NCBI RefSeq assembly: GCF_000745775.1
Contig: NZ_JQJY01000003.1
Location: 248,001-312,000 of the forward strand
Reading direction: 5' to 3'
Origin: Flavobacterium sp. ASV13
GTDB taxonomy: Bacteria > Bacteroidota > Bacteroidia > Flavobacteriales > Flavobacteriaceae
Length of the DNA: 64,000 nucleotides
Part shown: piece by piece, positions 41,199-50,198 of the stretch
How the letters are laid out: each line of letters starts with the position of its first letter
Position numbering within the stretch: the stretch's first letter is position 1
The notes under the pieces: generated by a model
Databases searched by the model: none
Seen by the model: the letters and a program-made list of their open reading frames with translations, nothing else
Told to the model about the DNA's origin: nothing
Made by a program: the position numbers and the translations under genes

Positions 41199-42401
41199 AT
41201 GATTAACGCATCGGCACCAGGCTGGATAGATAAGTTTTTTAGTGAACAAAAGTTTTCAGAAGCAATTCCTTTTGAAACTACAGATTCGTTTTACTATAAA
41301 GTAAGAGAAACTGGCTTTATCTATGGACACATCATTTCTATAGATTCGCAAATTCCAATTCCGATAAAAGGCTGGTTTAAGACCGAAATTTCTAAAGTTG
41401 CGTTATTAAATACCTTGTATCATGTTTTTTGTTTGGAAAAAAGAAGCTCTGAACCCAATAACTTTATTTCAGAAGCATTAAAATTTTACAATCAGATGAA
41501 TCCGGAAGGCTTCAACTTGTTTAAAATTTTACTTCCAAAAGATACTCCTTCTCTTTCATTAGAAAACATAATCGATCAAAGAGTTCAGACAAATGACAGT
41601 ATTATCAGTAAAAACTTTTCGCATTTAGTTACAAATGCTTTGTTATTTATTGATGTTTTGGCCTTTAGACAATATCTGGAACACGGTGCTATTCCTGACA
41701 AATATTTAAAACGTATTGAAGAAACTGTTTTAGGAATCGTAGGACTTGCGTTAAAAACAAAAACGGTCAAATCACAACACGACGATTTATTGATAAAACT
41801 TTTTGAAGCTTCAATTCGTTATTCTAAATTTTCGAAAGTTACTGTTGAAACGTTAGAAACATTGTCTCTGGATTATTATAGCAATACATTAGAACATTAC
41901 TATTTAATCGATATGGCCGGAATGGCATTATGGAGCGATGGCGTTGTTGAAAATGAAGAGGCTTATTTCTTGTATTCATTAGGTTCGATGATGAATACTT
42001 CAGATGAATTTGTGACAAATAGTATTGCAACAACAAATACATTTATTACTACTCATAAAAAGAAGATTCCGTATTTCAATTATTCAAATCCGGTAAAGCA
42101 TTTTTACGATCAAATGACACACACTGTTGTAAAATTGATTATAAGAAACAAAAACCGATTGGTAAAAGAAATCGTTCAGAGTAAAGAGTTAATGGTTCTT
42201 TTGGCTTATTCTACAACTAGAGATCTGGATGCCAAAGAAAAGAAAAAAGTCAAAAAACAACTTTTAGATATCTGTAAAACGATTCCGTCATTGACGATCT
42301 TTTTGCTTCCAGGAGGAAGTTTGTTATTGCCAATCTTAATCAAATTTATTCCAACAATGCTTCCGTCAGCTTTTAATGAAAATCTTGACGAAAACGAATA
42401 A
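41199..42401 (+). CDS. LETM1-related protein, flavobacterial
   Basis: A 400-aa protein with no signal peptide. The C-terminal ~55 residues, KKVKKQLLDICKTIPSLTIFLLPGGSLLLPILIKF, carry the LETM1-like hydrophobic segment after a basic helix. The middle (~230-300) has a TerB-like acidic pattern (DMAGMALWSDGVVENEEAYFLYSLG). Flavobacterial homologues have been labelled LETM1-related and biofilm-associated. A membrane-associated ion-linked role is only inferred. Confidence 0.72.
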   Translation: MINASAPGWIDKFFSEQKFSEAIPFETTDSFYYKVRETGFIYGHIISIDSQIPIPIKGWFKTEISKVALLNTLYHVFCLEKRSSEPNNFISEALKFYNQMNPEGFNLFKILLPKDTPSLSLENIIDQRVQTNDSIISKNFSHLVTNALLFIDVLAFRQYLEHGAIPDKYLKRIEETVLGIVGLALKTKTVKSQHDDLLIKLFEASIRYSKFSKVTVETLETLSLDYYSNTLEHYYLIDMAGMALWSDGVVENEEAYFLYSLGSMMNTSDEFVTNSIATTNTFITTHKKKIPYFNYSNPVKHFYDQMTHTVVKLIIRNKNRLVKEIVQSKELMVLLAYSTTRDLDAKEKKKVKKQLLDICKTIPSLTIFLLPGGSLLLPILIKFIPTMLPSAFNENLDENE

Positions 42402-42403
42402 AA

Positions 42404-42435
42404 AAAAATCGCCCTTTTGAGGCGATTTTTTATTT
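42404..42435. terminator. Bidirectional terminator between LETM1-like and carbonic anhydrase genes
   Basis: Stem AAAAATCGCC/GGCGATTTTT with a 7-nt loop. Confidence 0.85.
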
Positions 42436-42439
42436 TCTA

Positions 42440-43075
42440 TTATAAATCCAGCTGATAAACTGAATCAAGCTCGTCATTTGAACTGATTGTAACATTCAAA
42501 TCAGTTACAAAACCAGAATTTAATCCGTAAACCCATCCGTGAAGCATCAAATCCTGACCGCTTTTCCAAGCTCCCTGAACGATTGAAGTTTTAGCTAAAT
42601 TATAAACTTGTTCTTTAGCATTGATTTCAACAAAAGCATTAAAACGCTCTGTTTCATCCTCGATTGAGTTCAAGTATTTATCATGCAAACGGTATTCATC
42701 TTTAATATGGCGAATCCAGTTATCAATAATTCCAACTGATTGATTTCCCATTGCAGCTTTTACACCACCACATCCATAATGTCCACAAACAATAATATGC
42801 TTTATTTTTAAAACATTTACTGCGTAATCCAAAACGCTCAGCATGTTCATATCAGAGTGAACAACCATGTTTGCAATATTTCTGTGTACAAAAACTTCTC
42901 CTGGTTTTGCACCAACAATTTCGTTTGCAGGAACACGGCTATCAGAACATCCAATCCATAATAATGGTGGTTGTTGTCCTTTTGCCAGATCAGCAAAATA
43001 ATTAGGATCTTTTGCTAATGAAGTCTCAACCCATTTTTTATTGTTTTCTAATAACTGCTTATAAAACTCTTTCAT
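42440..43075 (-). CDS. Beta-carbonic anhydrase
   Basis: A 211-aa zinc enzyme that interconverts CO2 and bicarbonate in the cytoplasm. Zinc and catalytic residues are visible: C43, D45, R47 (CSDSRVPANE), H99 and C102 (GHYGCGGVKAA). It follows the SulP transporter gene by 118 nt on the same strand. The pair suggests bicarbonate uptake with interconversion inside the cell, which supports carboxylation reactions. Confidence 0.94.
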   Translation of the reverse strand: MKEFYKQLLENNKKWVETSLAKDPNYFADLAKGQQPPLLWIGCSDSRVPANEIVGAKPGEVFVHRNIANMVVHSDMNMLSVLDYAVNVLKIKHIIVCGHYGCGGVKAAMGNQSVGIIDNWIRHIKDEYRLHDKYLNSIEDETERFNAFVEINAKEQVYNLAKTSIVQGAWKSGQDLMLHGWVYGLNSGFVTDLNVTISSNDELDSVYQLDL

Positions 43076-43193
43076 TTTTTTTTATTTTTTGAATGGTATT
43101 TCTATTGTTTAAGTCACCAAAAAAGAACTTATGTAAAGTTACCTAATTTTTGACGGTTCCCACAACATTAAAAATACTTTAATTGTTTATTTG

Positions 43194-44843
43194 TTAAAAT
43201 TGTTCTTTTGAAGTTTCCTTTTTTACCAAAGCTCTTTTAGCAACGTCATAATAATGTTCAATTGTAACATGATTATTGTTCTCTGGTGTATTCTCCAATT
43301 CGTATGCTTCTTTAAAACCTTTCAGTTTCACCTTGATATTTTCGTCGATAGCTCGGGTTTCTTTAAACTCACGAATCAAGTCCAAAACGTCATGAGCAAT
43401 ATACTCTGTATCATGAGCATTGATTATTACTTTAGAATTTTCCGGAATCTCACTTAAAGTTTGCTTAATCGCAGCTTTATTCAAAAATGAAACCTCCTGA
43501 GCTAAGTCAATATGAATGATGTCACCATCTTCATATTCTTCTTTTTTGAAAATATAAGCTCTTTTTAAGTTACCTCTCAGCACAAAAATAATACTGATGA
43601 TAATTCCCAACGCAACCCCTTTCAGCAAATCTGTAGCAACAACAAAGACTAAAGTTGCTATAAAAGGCACAAATTGATATTTCCCCTTTTCCCAGAAATG
43701 CATGAAAGTTGCTGGTTTAGCTAATTTATAACCTACTAAAATTAAAACTGTAGCCAAAGTTGCTAATGGAATCTTATTTAAAATTGCCGGAATCGACAAA
43801 ACACTTATCAGTAAAAGCACGCCATGAATAATTGATGACATTTTTGATTTTGCACCTGCATTATTATTTGCAGATGATCTAACCACTACAGATGTCATTG
43901 GTAAACCGCCCAAAAGCGAACTTATCATATTACCAATTCCTTGTGCTCTAAGCTCAACATTGGTATCAGTATAACGCTTTTGAACATCCATTCTGTCAGA
44001 AGCCTCGATACATAATAATGTTTCAATAGAAGCTACAATGGCAATTGTGATAGCAACAACCCAAACCTGAGGATTTGTAACTGCGCTGAATTTTGGAAGA
44101 ATCAAAATAGATTTGAAATCATCAAAAGATTTTGGAACAGGTAAAGAAACCAAATGCTCTTTTGCAATTGCCAATGAACTTCCTGAAGAAACAAAAACTT
44201 CATTAAGCACTACTCCGGCAACAACTGCAACCAATGCACCTGGAACTAATTTTAAGTTCTTTAAAAATGGAACTTTATCCCAAGCAAGAAGTATAACCAA
44301 TGAAATCGCTGATATTACTACCGCTCCTAATTGAATATGATTAATGACATTAAACAAAAACGAAAACGAATTGCTTCCATCATTTTGAATAAAAGCCTGA
44401 TCACCTTCAAAATCAGCATCATAACCAAATGCGTGCGGTAACTGTTTTAAAATGATAATAATACCAATACCTGCCAGCATTCCTTCAATTACATTGGTAG
44501 GAAAATAATTTGATATACTTCCGGCTTTTAAAAATCCCAATGCTAATTGAATTATTCCTGCGATAAAAACAGACAGCAAAAACACATCAAAAGCACCAAA
44601 ATCAGTAATAGCGGTTAAAATAATTGCTGTTAATCCAGCAGCCGGACCTGAAACGCTAATATGTGACTGGCTTAAGTAACCTACTACTATTCCACCAATA
44701 ACACCCGCTATAATTCCAGAAAATAAAGGCGCTCCAGAAGCCATTGCTATACCTAAACACAATGGAAGAGCCACCAAAAAAACCACCAAACCTGAGGCAA
44801 AGTCAGATTTTAGGTTAGCAAAAAGATTGATTTTTTTTGTCAT
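43194..44843 (-). CDS. SulP-family anion transporter, probably bicarbonate
   Basis: A 549-aa inner-membrane carrier. Some 12 hydrophobic helices run from about residue 15 to 410, with the SulP signature GLVVFLVALPLCLGIAMASGAP, VSGPAAGLTAI and the conserved RAQGIGNM-SLLGGLPMTSVVVRSS. A short cytoplasmic STAS-like domain follows (~440-520). SulP proteins next to a beta-carbonic anhydrase (BicA-like) usually carry bicarbonate; sulfate is the alternative. Confidence 0.9.
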   Translation of the reverse strand: MTKKINLFANLKSDFASGLVVFLVALPLCLGIAMASGAPLFSGIIAGVIGGIVVGYLSQSHISVSGPAAGLTAIILTAITDFGAFDVFLLSVFIAGIIQLALGFLKAGSISNYFPTNVIEGMLAGIGIIIILKQLPHAFGYDADFEGDQAFIQNDGSNSFSFLFNVINHIQLGAVVISAISLVILLAWDKVPFLKNLKLVPGALVAVVAGVVLNEVFVSSGSSLAIAKEHLVSLPVPKSFDDFKSILILPKFSAVTNPQVWVVAITIAIVASIETLLCIEASDRMDVQKRYTDTNVELRAQGIGNMISSLLGGLPMTSVVVRSSANNNAGAKSKMSSIIHGVLLLISVLSIPAILNKIPLATLATVLILVGYKLAKPATFMHFWEKGKYQFVPFIATLVFVVATDLLKGVALGIIISIIFVLRGNLKRAYIFKKEEYEDGDIIHIDLAQEVSFLNKAAIKQTLSEIPENSKVIINAHDTEYIAHDVLDLIREFKETRAIDENIKVKLKGFKEAYELENTPENNNHVTIEHYYDVAKRALVKKETSKEQF

Positions 44844-44923
44844 AACACAATACTAAAAAAATTATTCATTAAAGATTGACCGCATTTATGTAAATGCAGT
44901 TCAGTTCAAAATAATCGGAAGTA

Positions 44924-45208
44924 TTATGCCAAGTTGGGTGGTGGAGCAAATATGCTCGGAGAGATATTCTCTAATTTTACAATATTTTCAGACGCTATTG
45001 TCTTTTTTTCAATATAAACTGGCATTACAACTTCATGTTGAAGTATTGCCGGATAAACAGCAGCCTTAAGTTCTTTGTGTGAGTGCTCCTCTTCAGAAAA
45101 ACTGAAAAACATAGACGTATCATTACTTTTCTTTAATAGCGTCACCACAGTTGGCGTTGCCAGGAAAGCAATAAATATGAATAATAATATGCGAGCGACT
45201 AATTTCAT
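44924..45208 (-). CDS. Small exported or membrane-anchored hypothetical protein
   Basis: A 94-aa protein with an N-terminal hydrophobic segment (ARILLFIFIAFLATPTVVTLL) and a short mature part with a His-containing acidic stretch (SEEEHSHKELK), ending in a Pro-rich tail. It is 80 nt upstream of the SulP gene on the same strand. The acidic/His patch may bind metal, but no family is recognised. Confidence 0.55.
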   Translation of the reverse strand: MKLVARILLFIFIAFLATPTVVTLLKKSNDTSMFFSFSEEEHSHKELKAAVYPAILQHEVVMPVYIEKKTIASENIVKLENISPSIFAPPPNLA

Positions 45209-45330
45209 TGAGGCAAAAATAGCGTTAAAGAAATAAAATCAAAGTTTTTTTTATAGAAATTTAACATTAACAAAAAAGCAGAACACAATTTTCATGTCGT
45301 TCTGCTTTTAATAAATTAAAATACAAATAC

Positions 45331-45810
45331 TTAAATCGTTTCTTCAAGCCATGCATTCATCATCCAGATTGTTTTTTCTTGCTCTGCAATGAAGTCACTC
45401 ATCATAGAATTTGTTCCTTCATCATTAATTTCACCAGACTTATTTAAGATTTCTCTTTCTATTTTTAATAAATCAGACAATGAATGAACAATCAATTGAA
45501 CTGCTTTTTCATCATTTGAAATATTTTTTCCAACTGTCAATTTATTGTTTTTGATATAATCTTCGAAAGTATGTAAAGGAGTTCCGCCAATAGTCAAAAC
45601 TCTTTCAGCTATCATATCTATTTTTAGCTGAGAATCTGTATATAACTCTTCAAATTTTACATGAAGATCAAAGAAACGCTTTCCGCGAATATTCCAGTGA
45701 ATTCCTCTTAGATTTTGATAATATACTTGAAAATTGGATAGCAAAATATTCAGTTCTTTTACTAACAATTCTGATTCTTTAACTGGTAATCCTAAAATAT
45801 TTGTTTTCAT
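45331..45810 (-). CDS. dps: Dps-family ferritin-like DNA-protecting protein
   Basis: A 159-aa four-helix ferritin-fold protein of normal Dps length. The ferroxidase set at the dimer interface is visible: H38 (GIHWNIRG), H50 and E54 (FFDLHVKFEELYTD). It stores iron using H2O2 and protects DNA under oxidative stress. It is divergent from oxyR across 107 nt, an arrangement that supports OxyR control. Confidence 0.93.
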   Translation of the reverse strand: MKTNILGLPVKESELLVKELNILLSNFQVYYQNLRGIHWNIRGKRFFDLHVKFEELYTDSQLKIDMIAERVLTIGGTPLHTFEDYIKNNKLTVGKNISNDEKAVQLIVHSLSDLLKIEREILNKSGEINDEGTNSMMSDFIAEQEKTIWMMNAWLEETI

Positions 45811-45837
45811 AATCTAATTTTTTACACTAATTTACTA

Positions 45838-45897
45838 CAAATTTAAAGTAAGTTTCATGAAAATTATATAAATAAAAATTATATTTTCTTATTTTTG
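45838..45897. promoter_or_regulatory. Divergent dps/oxyR promoter region
   Basis: On the minus strand TAAATTTG (45845-45838) serves dps; on the plus strand TATTTTTG (45890-45897) serves oxyR, about 20 nt before its ATG. The 44 nt between them are AT-rich and are the natural place for an OxyR site, although no clear ATAG-N7-CTAT word stands out. Confidence 0.5.
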
Positions 45898-45917
45898 CAT
45901 CAAAAATTACTATCAAT

Positions 45918-46862
45918 ATGACTATAACTCAATTGCAATATGTATTAGCTGTTGCAGAACATAAAAATTTCACTCTGGCTGCTGAAAAGTGTTTTGTAAC
46001 ACAGCCCACTTTAAGCATGCAGATTCAGAAAATTGAAGAAGAACTCAATATTTTAATTTTTGACAGAAGCAAGAAACCCATACAGCTTACCGATATTGGA
46101 CAGAAGATTGTAAACCAGGCCAAAAATATTGTAAACGAAGCTGACCGAATCAAAGATATTGTTGAACAGCAAAAAGGTTTTATTGGCGGTGAATTTCGTT
46201 TAGGAATTATTCCGACGATCATGCCAACGCTTTTGCCAATGTTTTTGAATAATTTTATTAAAAAATATCCAAAAGTTAAACTCTTAATTGAGGAATTAAA
46301 TACGGAAGAAATTATCCTAAAATTAAAAAACGGACATTTGGATGCAGCGATTGCGGCAACTCCGCTTGAAGATGAAAAAATCAAAGAAATCGTTTTGTAT
46401 TTTGAGCCATTTGTTGCCTACATCCCAGAGCATCATGCAATTTTTGAAAAACAAGAAATTGAAGTTGCCGATTTAAATCTAAATGAAATTTTGCTTTTAC
46501 AAGACGGACATTGCTTTAGAGACGGAATTTTAAATCTTTGCAAAAGCGTTTCTGATGCCGATCAAAATAATTTCCAGATTCAAAGCGGTAGTTTTGAAAC
46601 GCTAATTAAATTGGCCGACGAAGGTTTGGGCACAACATTACTTCCGTACTTGCACACCTTAGACTTAAAAGAATCCGATAAACTGAAACTCCGTAACTTT
46701 AAGGAACCAAAACCTGCTCGAGAGGTAAGTTTGATTTACCCAAAGAGCGAATTAAAAATGCAAATCATTGACGCAATCAGATCTACAATTGCCGGCGTTG
46801 TAAAAGGAGCAATTGTTTTTCAGAATGTTCAAATCATAAGTCCGCTACAAAAGAAAGCGTAA
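45918..46862 (+). CDS. oxyR: LysR-type peroxide sensor OxyR
   Basis: A 314-aa LysR regulator. The N-terminal HTH begins MTITQLQYVLAVAEHKNFTL. The redox Cys pair is at C199 and C208 (LLLQDGHCFRDGILNLC), the same numbers as in E. coli OxyR, so disulfide switching by H2O2 is expected. It faces dps and probably activates it. Followed by a shared terminator. Confidence 0.94.
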   Translation: MTITQLQYVLAVAEHKNFTLAAEKCFVTQPTLSMQIQKIEEELNILIFDRSKKPIQLTDIGQKIVNQAKNIVNEADRIKDIVEQQKGFIGGEFRLGIIPTIMPTLLPMFLNNFIKKYPKVKLLIEELNTEEIILKLKNGHLDAAIAATPLEDEKIKEIVLYFEPFVAYIPEHHAIFEKQEIEVADLNLNEILLLQDGHCFRDGILNLCKSVSDADQNNFQIQSGSFETLIKLADEGLGTTLLPYLHTLDLKESDKLKLRNFKEPKPAREVSLIYPKSELKMQIIDAIRSTIAGVVKGAIVFQNVQIISPLQKKA

Positions 46863-46865
46863 TAA

Positions 46866-46893
46866 AAAAGGAGCCAATTTGGCTCCTTTTTTT
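46866..46893. terminator. Bidirectional terminator between oxyR and a 65-aa gene
   Basis: Perfect 10-bp stem AAAAGGAGCC/GGCTCCTTTT with a 5-nt loop and T-tract. Confidence 0.85.
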
Positions 46894-47089
46894 ATACTTT
46901 TATCAGTAGTAGACTTTGTTTTAATTCTGGTTTTTCTATTACAAAACTTAACAACCATTCTTGTAATTGTTCCATTTCATAAGGTAACAGTGTTTTGATA
47001 GCTTTTTCTAACTCTTTGCAGAAAAGTACCGGATCGAAACTTACTCTTTCAAGTATTGATTTCGTGTAATCAAACATCATTTTTGACAT
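46892..47089 (-). CDS. Small acidic hypothetical protein, 65 aa
   Basis: A 65-aa soluble helical protein with LFCKELEKAIKTLLPYEMEQLQEWL. No signal or known domain. A terminator directly at its end, shared with oxyR, supports that it is a real gene. An internal Met at residues 4-5 could be the start. Confidence 0.5.
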   Translation of the reverse strand: MSKMMFDYTKSILERVSFDPVLFCKELEKAIKTLLPYEMEQLQEWLLSFVIEKPELKQSLLLIKV

Positions 47090-47255
47090 AATAAAATAAG
47101 ATTTTTGGGGTTATCTAATTTTTTAAACTCGCACCAAATTTAAACAAATAACCTTTATAACAACTCTTTTTAACTATTTTTTTTAAAAACTTTAGCAACG
47201 AATACGTTTTCTTAAAATATATACTTCAATATAGAATCATTCTAAACAACTCGTT

Positions 47256-47921
47256 TTAAGCGTCTTTAAAGGCGCGAAACATCTCTCGTTTTCCCGGAGG
47301 ACCAGCTAATTTTTCGACTCTAAATCCAACAGAAATCATACTTCTTTTAACAACTCCGCGGGCGGCATATGTTACTAAAACGCCATTCGGTTTTAAACTA
47401 TTGTACATTTTCTGAAAAATTTCAGTACTCCAAAGCTCCGGCTGAACGCGATATCCGAAGGCATCAAAGTAAATCAAATCAAAAATTTCTAAATCATCGA
47501 TTTCATCAAAAAATTGTTTCCTTTTGGTTAACGAGAATTTTTCGCTAAGTTCGGTTTTCTGATTCCATTCGCTTTTATGCATTTTCTCAAAAATGTTGTC
47601 AAATTCCAACGCTTCTAATTCGGCAACATAATTCATCGCCAAAACTTCTTCCGCATTTACCGGATATGCTTCTACTCCAACATAATCAATAGTTTGCTGT
47701 TTATTTTCTGACTCTAAAAAAGTAATAAAAGCATTAAGACCAGTTCCAAAACCAATTTCTAAAATTGTTACTGGTTTATCTTCAAATAATGAAAGTCCAT
47801 TTTTTATAAAAACATGCTTCGCTTCCTGTATAGCGCCATGTTTTGAGTGATAACTTTCATTCCATTCTTCCAAATGAATTGTCGTTGAGCCATCTAGCGT
47901 TTTAATTATTTCTCTTTTCAC
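47256..47921 (-). CDS. mnmD: tRNA (mnm5s2U34) methyltransferase, MnmD type
   Basis: A 221-aa SAM-dependent Rossmann methyltransferase corresponding to the MnmC2 domain alone. Motif I is ILEIGFGTGLNAF, and the family motif IYFDAFGYRVQPELWS follows. It adds the last methyl in 5-methylaminomethyl-2-thiouridine at the tRNA wobble position. The FAD-dependent MnmC1 domain is absent, as in stand-alone MnmD proteins. Monocistronic. Confidence 0.88.
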   Translation of the reverse strand: MKREIIKTLDGSTTIHLEEWNESYHSKHGAIQEAKHVFIKNGLSLFEDKPVTILEIGFGTGLNAFITFLESENKQQTIDYVGVEAYPVNAEEVLAMNYVAELEALEFDNIFEKMHKSEWNQKTELSEKFSLTKRKQFFDEIDDLEIFDLIYFDAFGYRVQPELWSTEIFQKMYNSLKPNGVLVTYAARGVVKRSMISVGFRVEKLAGPPGKREMFRAFKDA

Positions 47922-48231
47922 AATTTTCGAATTTTACAATGCACTTTAACTGATTTTCAGTCCGTTTTATTGATCAAAATTAATCAAAACAAATGCGTAA
48001 AGCCTTAAAAAACTGTAGTTTTTTCATAAATAATTTATAAAACTTAGCCAAAATTTTAGGTTTATTATAAGATAAATAAATCTCAGTCAAATGCAGGAAT
48101 TAATGCAGTTTTACCAAGTAAATTACATATTTTTCCGTAATTTTGCATTCAACAAAAACCTATTCTTCATCAGATCATTACGTTATATTTTCATCTGTTA
48201 AGAATTCAATTCGATAAAACTTTACATAATT
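47922..48231. other. 310-nt region between mnmD and ilvE
   Basis: AT-rich with no supported ORF. A -7-like TAATTTTG at 48138-48145 is the best candidate for the ilvE promoter, giving a leader of about 85 nt. No terminator-antiterminator pair or Ile/Leu/Val-rich leader peptide was found. Confidence 0.4.
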
Positions 48232-49302
48232 ATGAGTACAACTCAAACAAGCAAAATTGAAATCAGAAAAGCTACTTCTTCTAAGATAAGTTCTGTAGAC
48301 TTTGAAAACTTAAGCTTTGGTGCTGTATTTACAGACCATTTATTTGAATGTGATTACAAAAATGGACAATGGCAGACTCCGGTCATTAAGCCTTATGCTC
48401 CTATTTTGATGGATCCTTCTTCTAAAGTCTTTCATTATGGACAAGCGATTTTCGAAGGAATGAAAGCTTATAAAGACGAAAGCAATGATGTTTGGTTGTT
48501 TAGACCTGATGAAAACTACAAACGTTTCAACAGTTCTGCTGTTCGTATGGCAATGCCAGAAGTTCCGGAAGATATTTTTATGGAAGGTTTAAATGAATTA
48601 TTAAAAATCGACCAGGAATGGATTCAGAGAGGAAACGGTGCTAGTATGTACATTCGTCCTTTTATGATTGCTACAGGACCTGGAGTTATCGCAAATCCAT
48701 CTGATGAATATAAATTTATGATTTTACTTTCTCCTGCAAAATCATACTATGGAGGTGAAGTAAAAGTAATTATCGCAGAACATTATAGTAGAGCTGCAAA
48801 CGGTGGTATTGGAGCTGCAAAAGCTGCAGGAAACTACGCAGCGCAGTTTTACCCAACTAACTTGGCAAACAAAGACGGTTTCCAGCAAGTTATCTGGACT
48901 GACGATGCAACGCACACTAAACTTGAAGAAGCCGGAACAATGAACGTTTTCTTTAGAATTAATGATACTTTACTAACTGCTCCAACAAGCGAAAGAATTT
49001 TAGATGGTATTACCAGAAAAAGTTTGATTGCAATGGCAGAAAAAGAAGGATTAAATGTTGAAGTTCGCCCTGTAATTGTTTCAGAATTAGTTGAAGCTGC
49101 TAAAAACGGATCTTTAAAAGAAATATTTGGAGCTGGAACTGCAGCGGTTATCAGCGTAATCAAAGGTTTCTCTTATAAAGGTGAATATTATGAAATGACT
49201 CCGATCGAGAATTCATACGCTTCATTCTTAAAAGAAAAATTAACAAGTCTTCAAAACAAACTTTCTGAAGATACTTATGGATGGACAGTTAAAGTACAAT
49301 AA
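48232..49302 (+). CDS. ilvE: Branched-chain amino-acid aminotransferase
   Basis: A 356-aa fold-type IV PLP enzyme that interconverts Leu, Ile and Val with their 2-keto acids. The catalytic Lys is in GGIGAAKAAGNYAAQFYP (~residue 200). Other landmarks are VFHYGQAIFEGMKAY, MYIRPFMIATG and EIFGAGTAAVISVI. The length fits the eukaryote-like BCAT branch found in Bacteroidota. Single gene with its own terminator. Confidence 0.95.
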   Translation: MSTTQTSKIEIRKATSSKISSVDFENLSFGAVFTDHLFECDYKNGQWQTPVIKPYAPILMDPSSKVFHYGQAIFEGMKAYKDESNDVWLFRPDENYKRFNSSAVRMAMPEVPEDIFMEGLNELLKIDQEWIQRGNGASMYIRPFMIATGPGVIANPSDEYKFMILLSPAKSYYGGEVKVIIAEHYSRAANGGIGAAKAAGNYAAQFYPTNLANKDGFQQVIWTDDATHTKLEEAGTMNVFFRINDTLLTAPTSERILDGITRKSLIAMAEKEGLNVEVRPVIVSELVEAAKNGSLKEIFGAGTAAVISVIKGFSYKGEYYEMTPIENSYASFLKEKLTSLQNKLSEDTYGWTVKVQ

Positions 49303-49320
49303 ACCAAAATCAATAAAAGA

Positions 49321-49354
49321 AAAACCCGATAGATTTAAAAATTTATCGGGTTTT
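49321..49354. terminator. Bidirectional terminator between ilvE and MazG-like genes
   Basis: Perfect 10-bp stem AAAACCCGAT/ATCGGGTTTT with a 14-nt AT loop. Confidence 0.85.
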
Positions 49355-49359
49355 CAGTT

Positions 49360-49740
49360 TTATAAAAGTTTCGAAAAATCAGGTTTAAAATAATTTGGTC
49401 CTTTCATTACTTTTCCGTCTTCACGGTAAATTGGCTGTCCGTCTTCTCCTAATTTACTCATATTACTACGCTGAATTTCATCAAAAACGGCTTCAATTTT
49501 ATCCTGCAATCCATGCTCAATTATTGTTCCGCACAAAATATACATCATATCTCCAAGAGCGTCAGCAATTTCGACTAAATCATTATTTTGAACAGCTTCA
49601 AGATATTCCTCGTTTTCTTCTTTCATCAAATTATAACGAAGCAGTTTTTTAGTTGCTCCCAAATCAGCAATTGGAGTCTGACTATGACCTATTTTAAAAG
49701 CCGTATGAAATTCCGTTACGGCGTCCAGTTGTTTCTTCAT
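49360..49740 (-). CDS. MazG-like nucleotide pyrophosphohydrolase
   Basis: A 126-aa all-alpha NTP-pyrophosphatase-like protein. The metal-binding pattern is seen as EENEEYLEAV, then IADALGDMMYILCG, the ExxE/ExxD arrangement of MazG and phosphoribosyl-ATP-pyrophosphohydrolase-like folds. It probably cleans the nucleotide pool; the substrate is unknown. Confidence 0.82.
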   Translation of the reverse strand: MKKQLDAVTEFHTAFKIGHSQTPIADLGATKKLLRYNLMKEENEEYLEAVQNNDLVEIADALGDMMYILCGTIIEHGLQDKIEAVFDEIQRSNMSKLGEDGQPIYREDGKVMKGPNYFKPDFSKLL

Positions 49741-49821
49741 GTTTTTAATTGATTAAATGAATTGGCAAATTAGCAACAATTCGTGTACAATTCTCTAAAT
49801 TTGCCAAAAATAATTTTAACT

Positions 49822-50010
49822 ATGTTTAGTCAGGGACAATTAATATTCGGAGTCTGTTTTTTTATTGCTTTTGTAATCGTTATGATTTTTGCTTATCGAA
49901 AAGATCTTGCGCTTCATAAAATATTCTACAAAGGAAATTACAAAGTTTTACTTGTATTTTTACTCTTCATTGCTCTTTTATTTGTGATCAAAATCTTTTT
50001 CAAAAGATAG
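49822..50010 (+). CDS. Small two-helix membrane protein
   Basis: A 62-aa protein with the start set at MFSQGQLIFGVCFF, because the upstream Met would overlap the promoter region of the divergent gene. Two transmembrane segments (LIFGVCFFIAFVIVMIFAY and VLLVFLLFIALLFVIKIFF) flank a short basic loop (RKDLALHKIFYKGNYK). No function known. Divergent from the MazG-like gene. Confidence 0.65.
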   Translation: MFSQGQLIFGVCFFIAFVIVMIFAYRKDLALHKIFYKGNYKVLLVFLLFIALLFVIKIFFKR

Positions 50011-50198
50011 ATAACGAATCCCGATTTTTACTTTCATAAAATAAATTTCAAAAATTATAATTAAACGCTTTCAAAATCGTTTAATTTGAATATTTTTTGA
50101 TCAAAATAATTTATAAAGTGTATTTTTATCGTGGTGCTATTTTTAGTACTACTAGTAATAAAAATTTATAACTTTACGACACCAAACAATCTACCCAA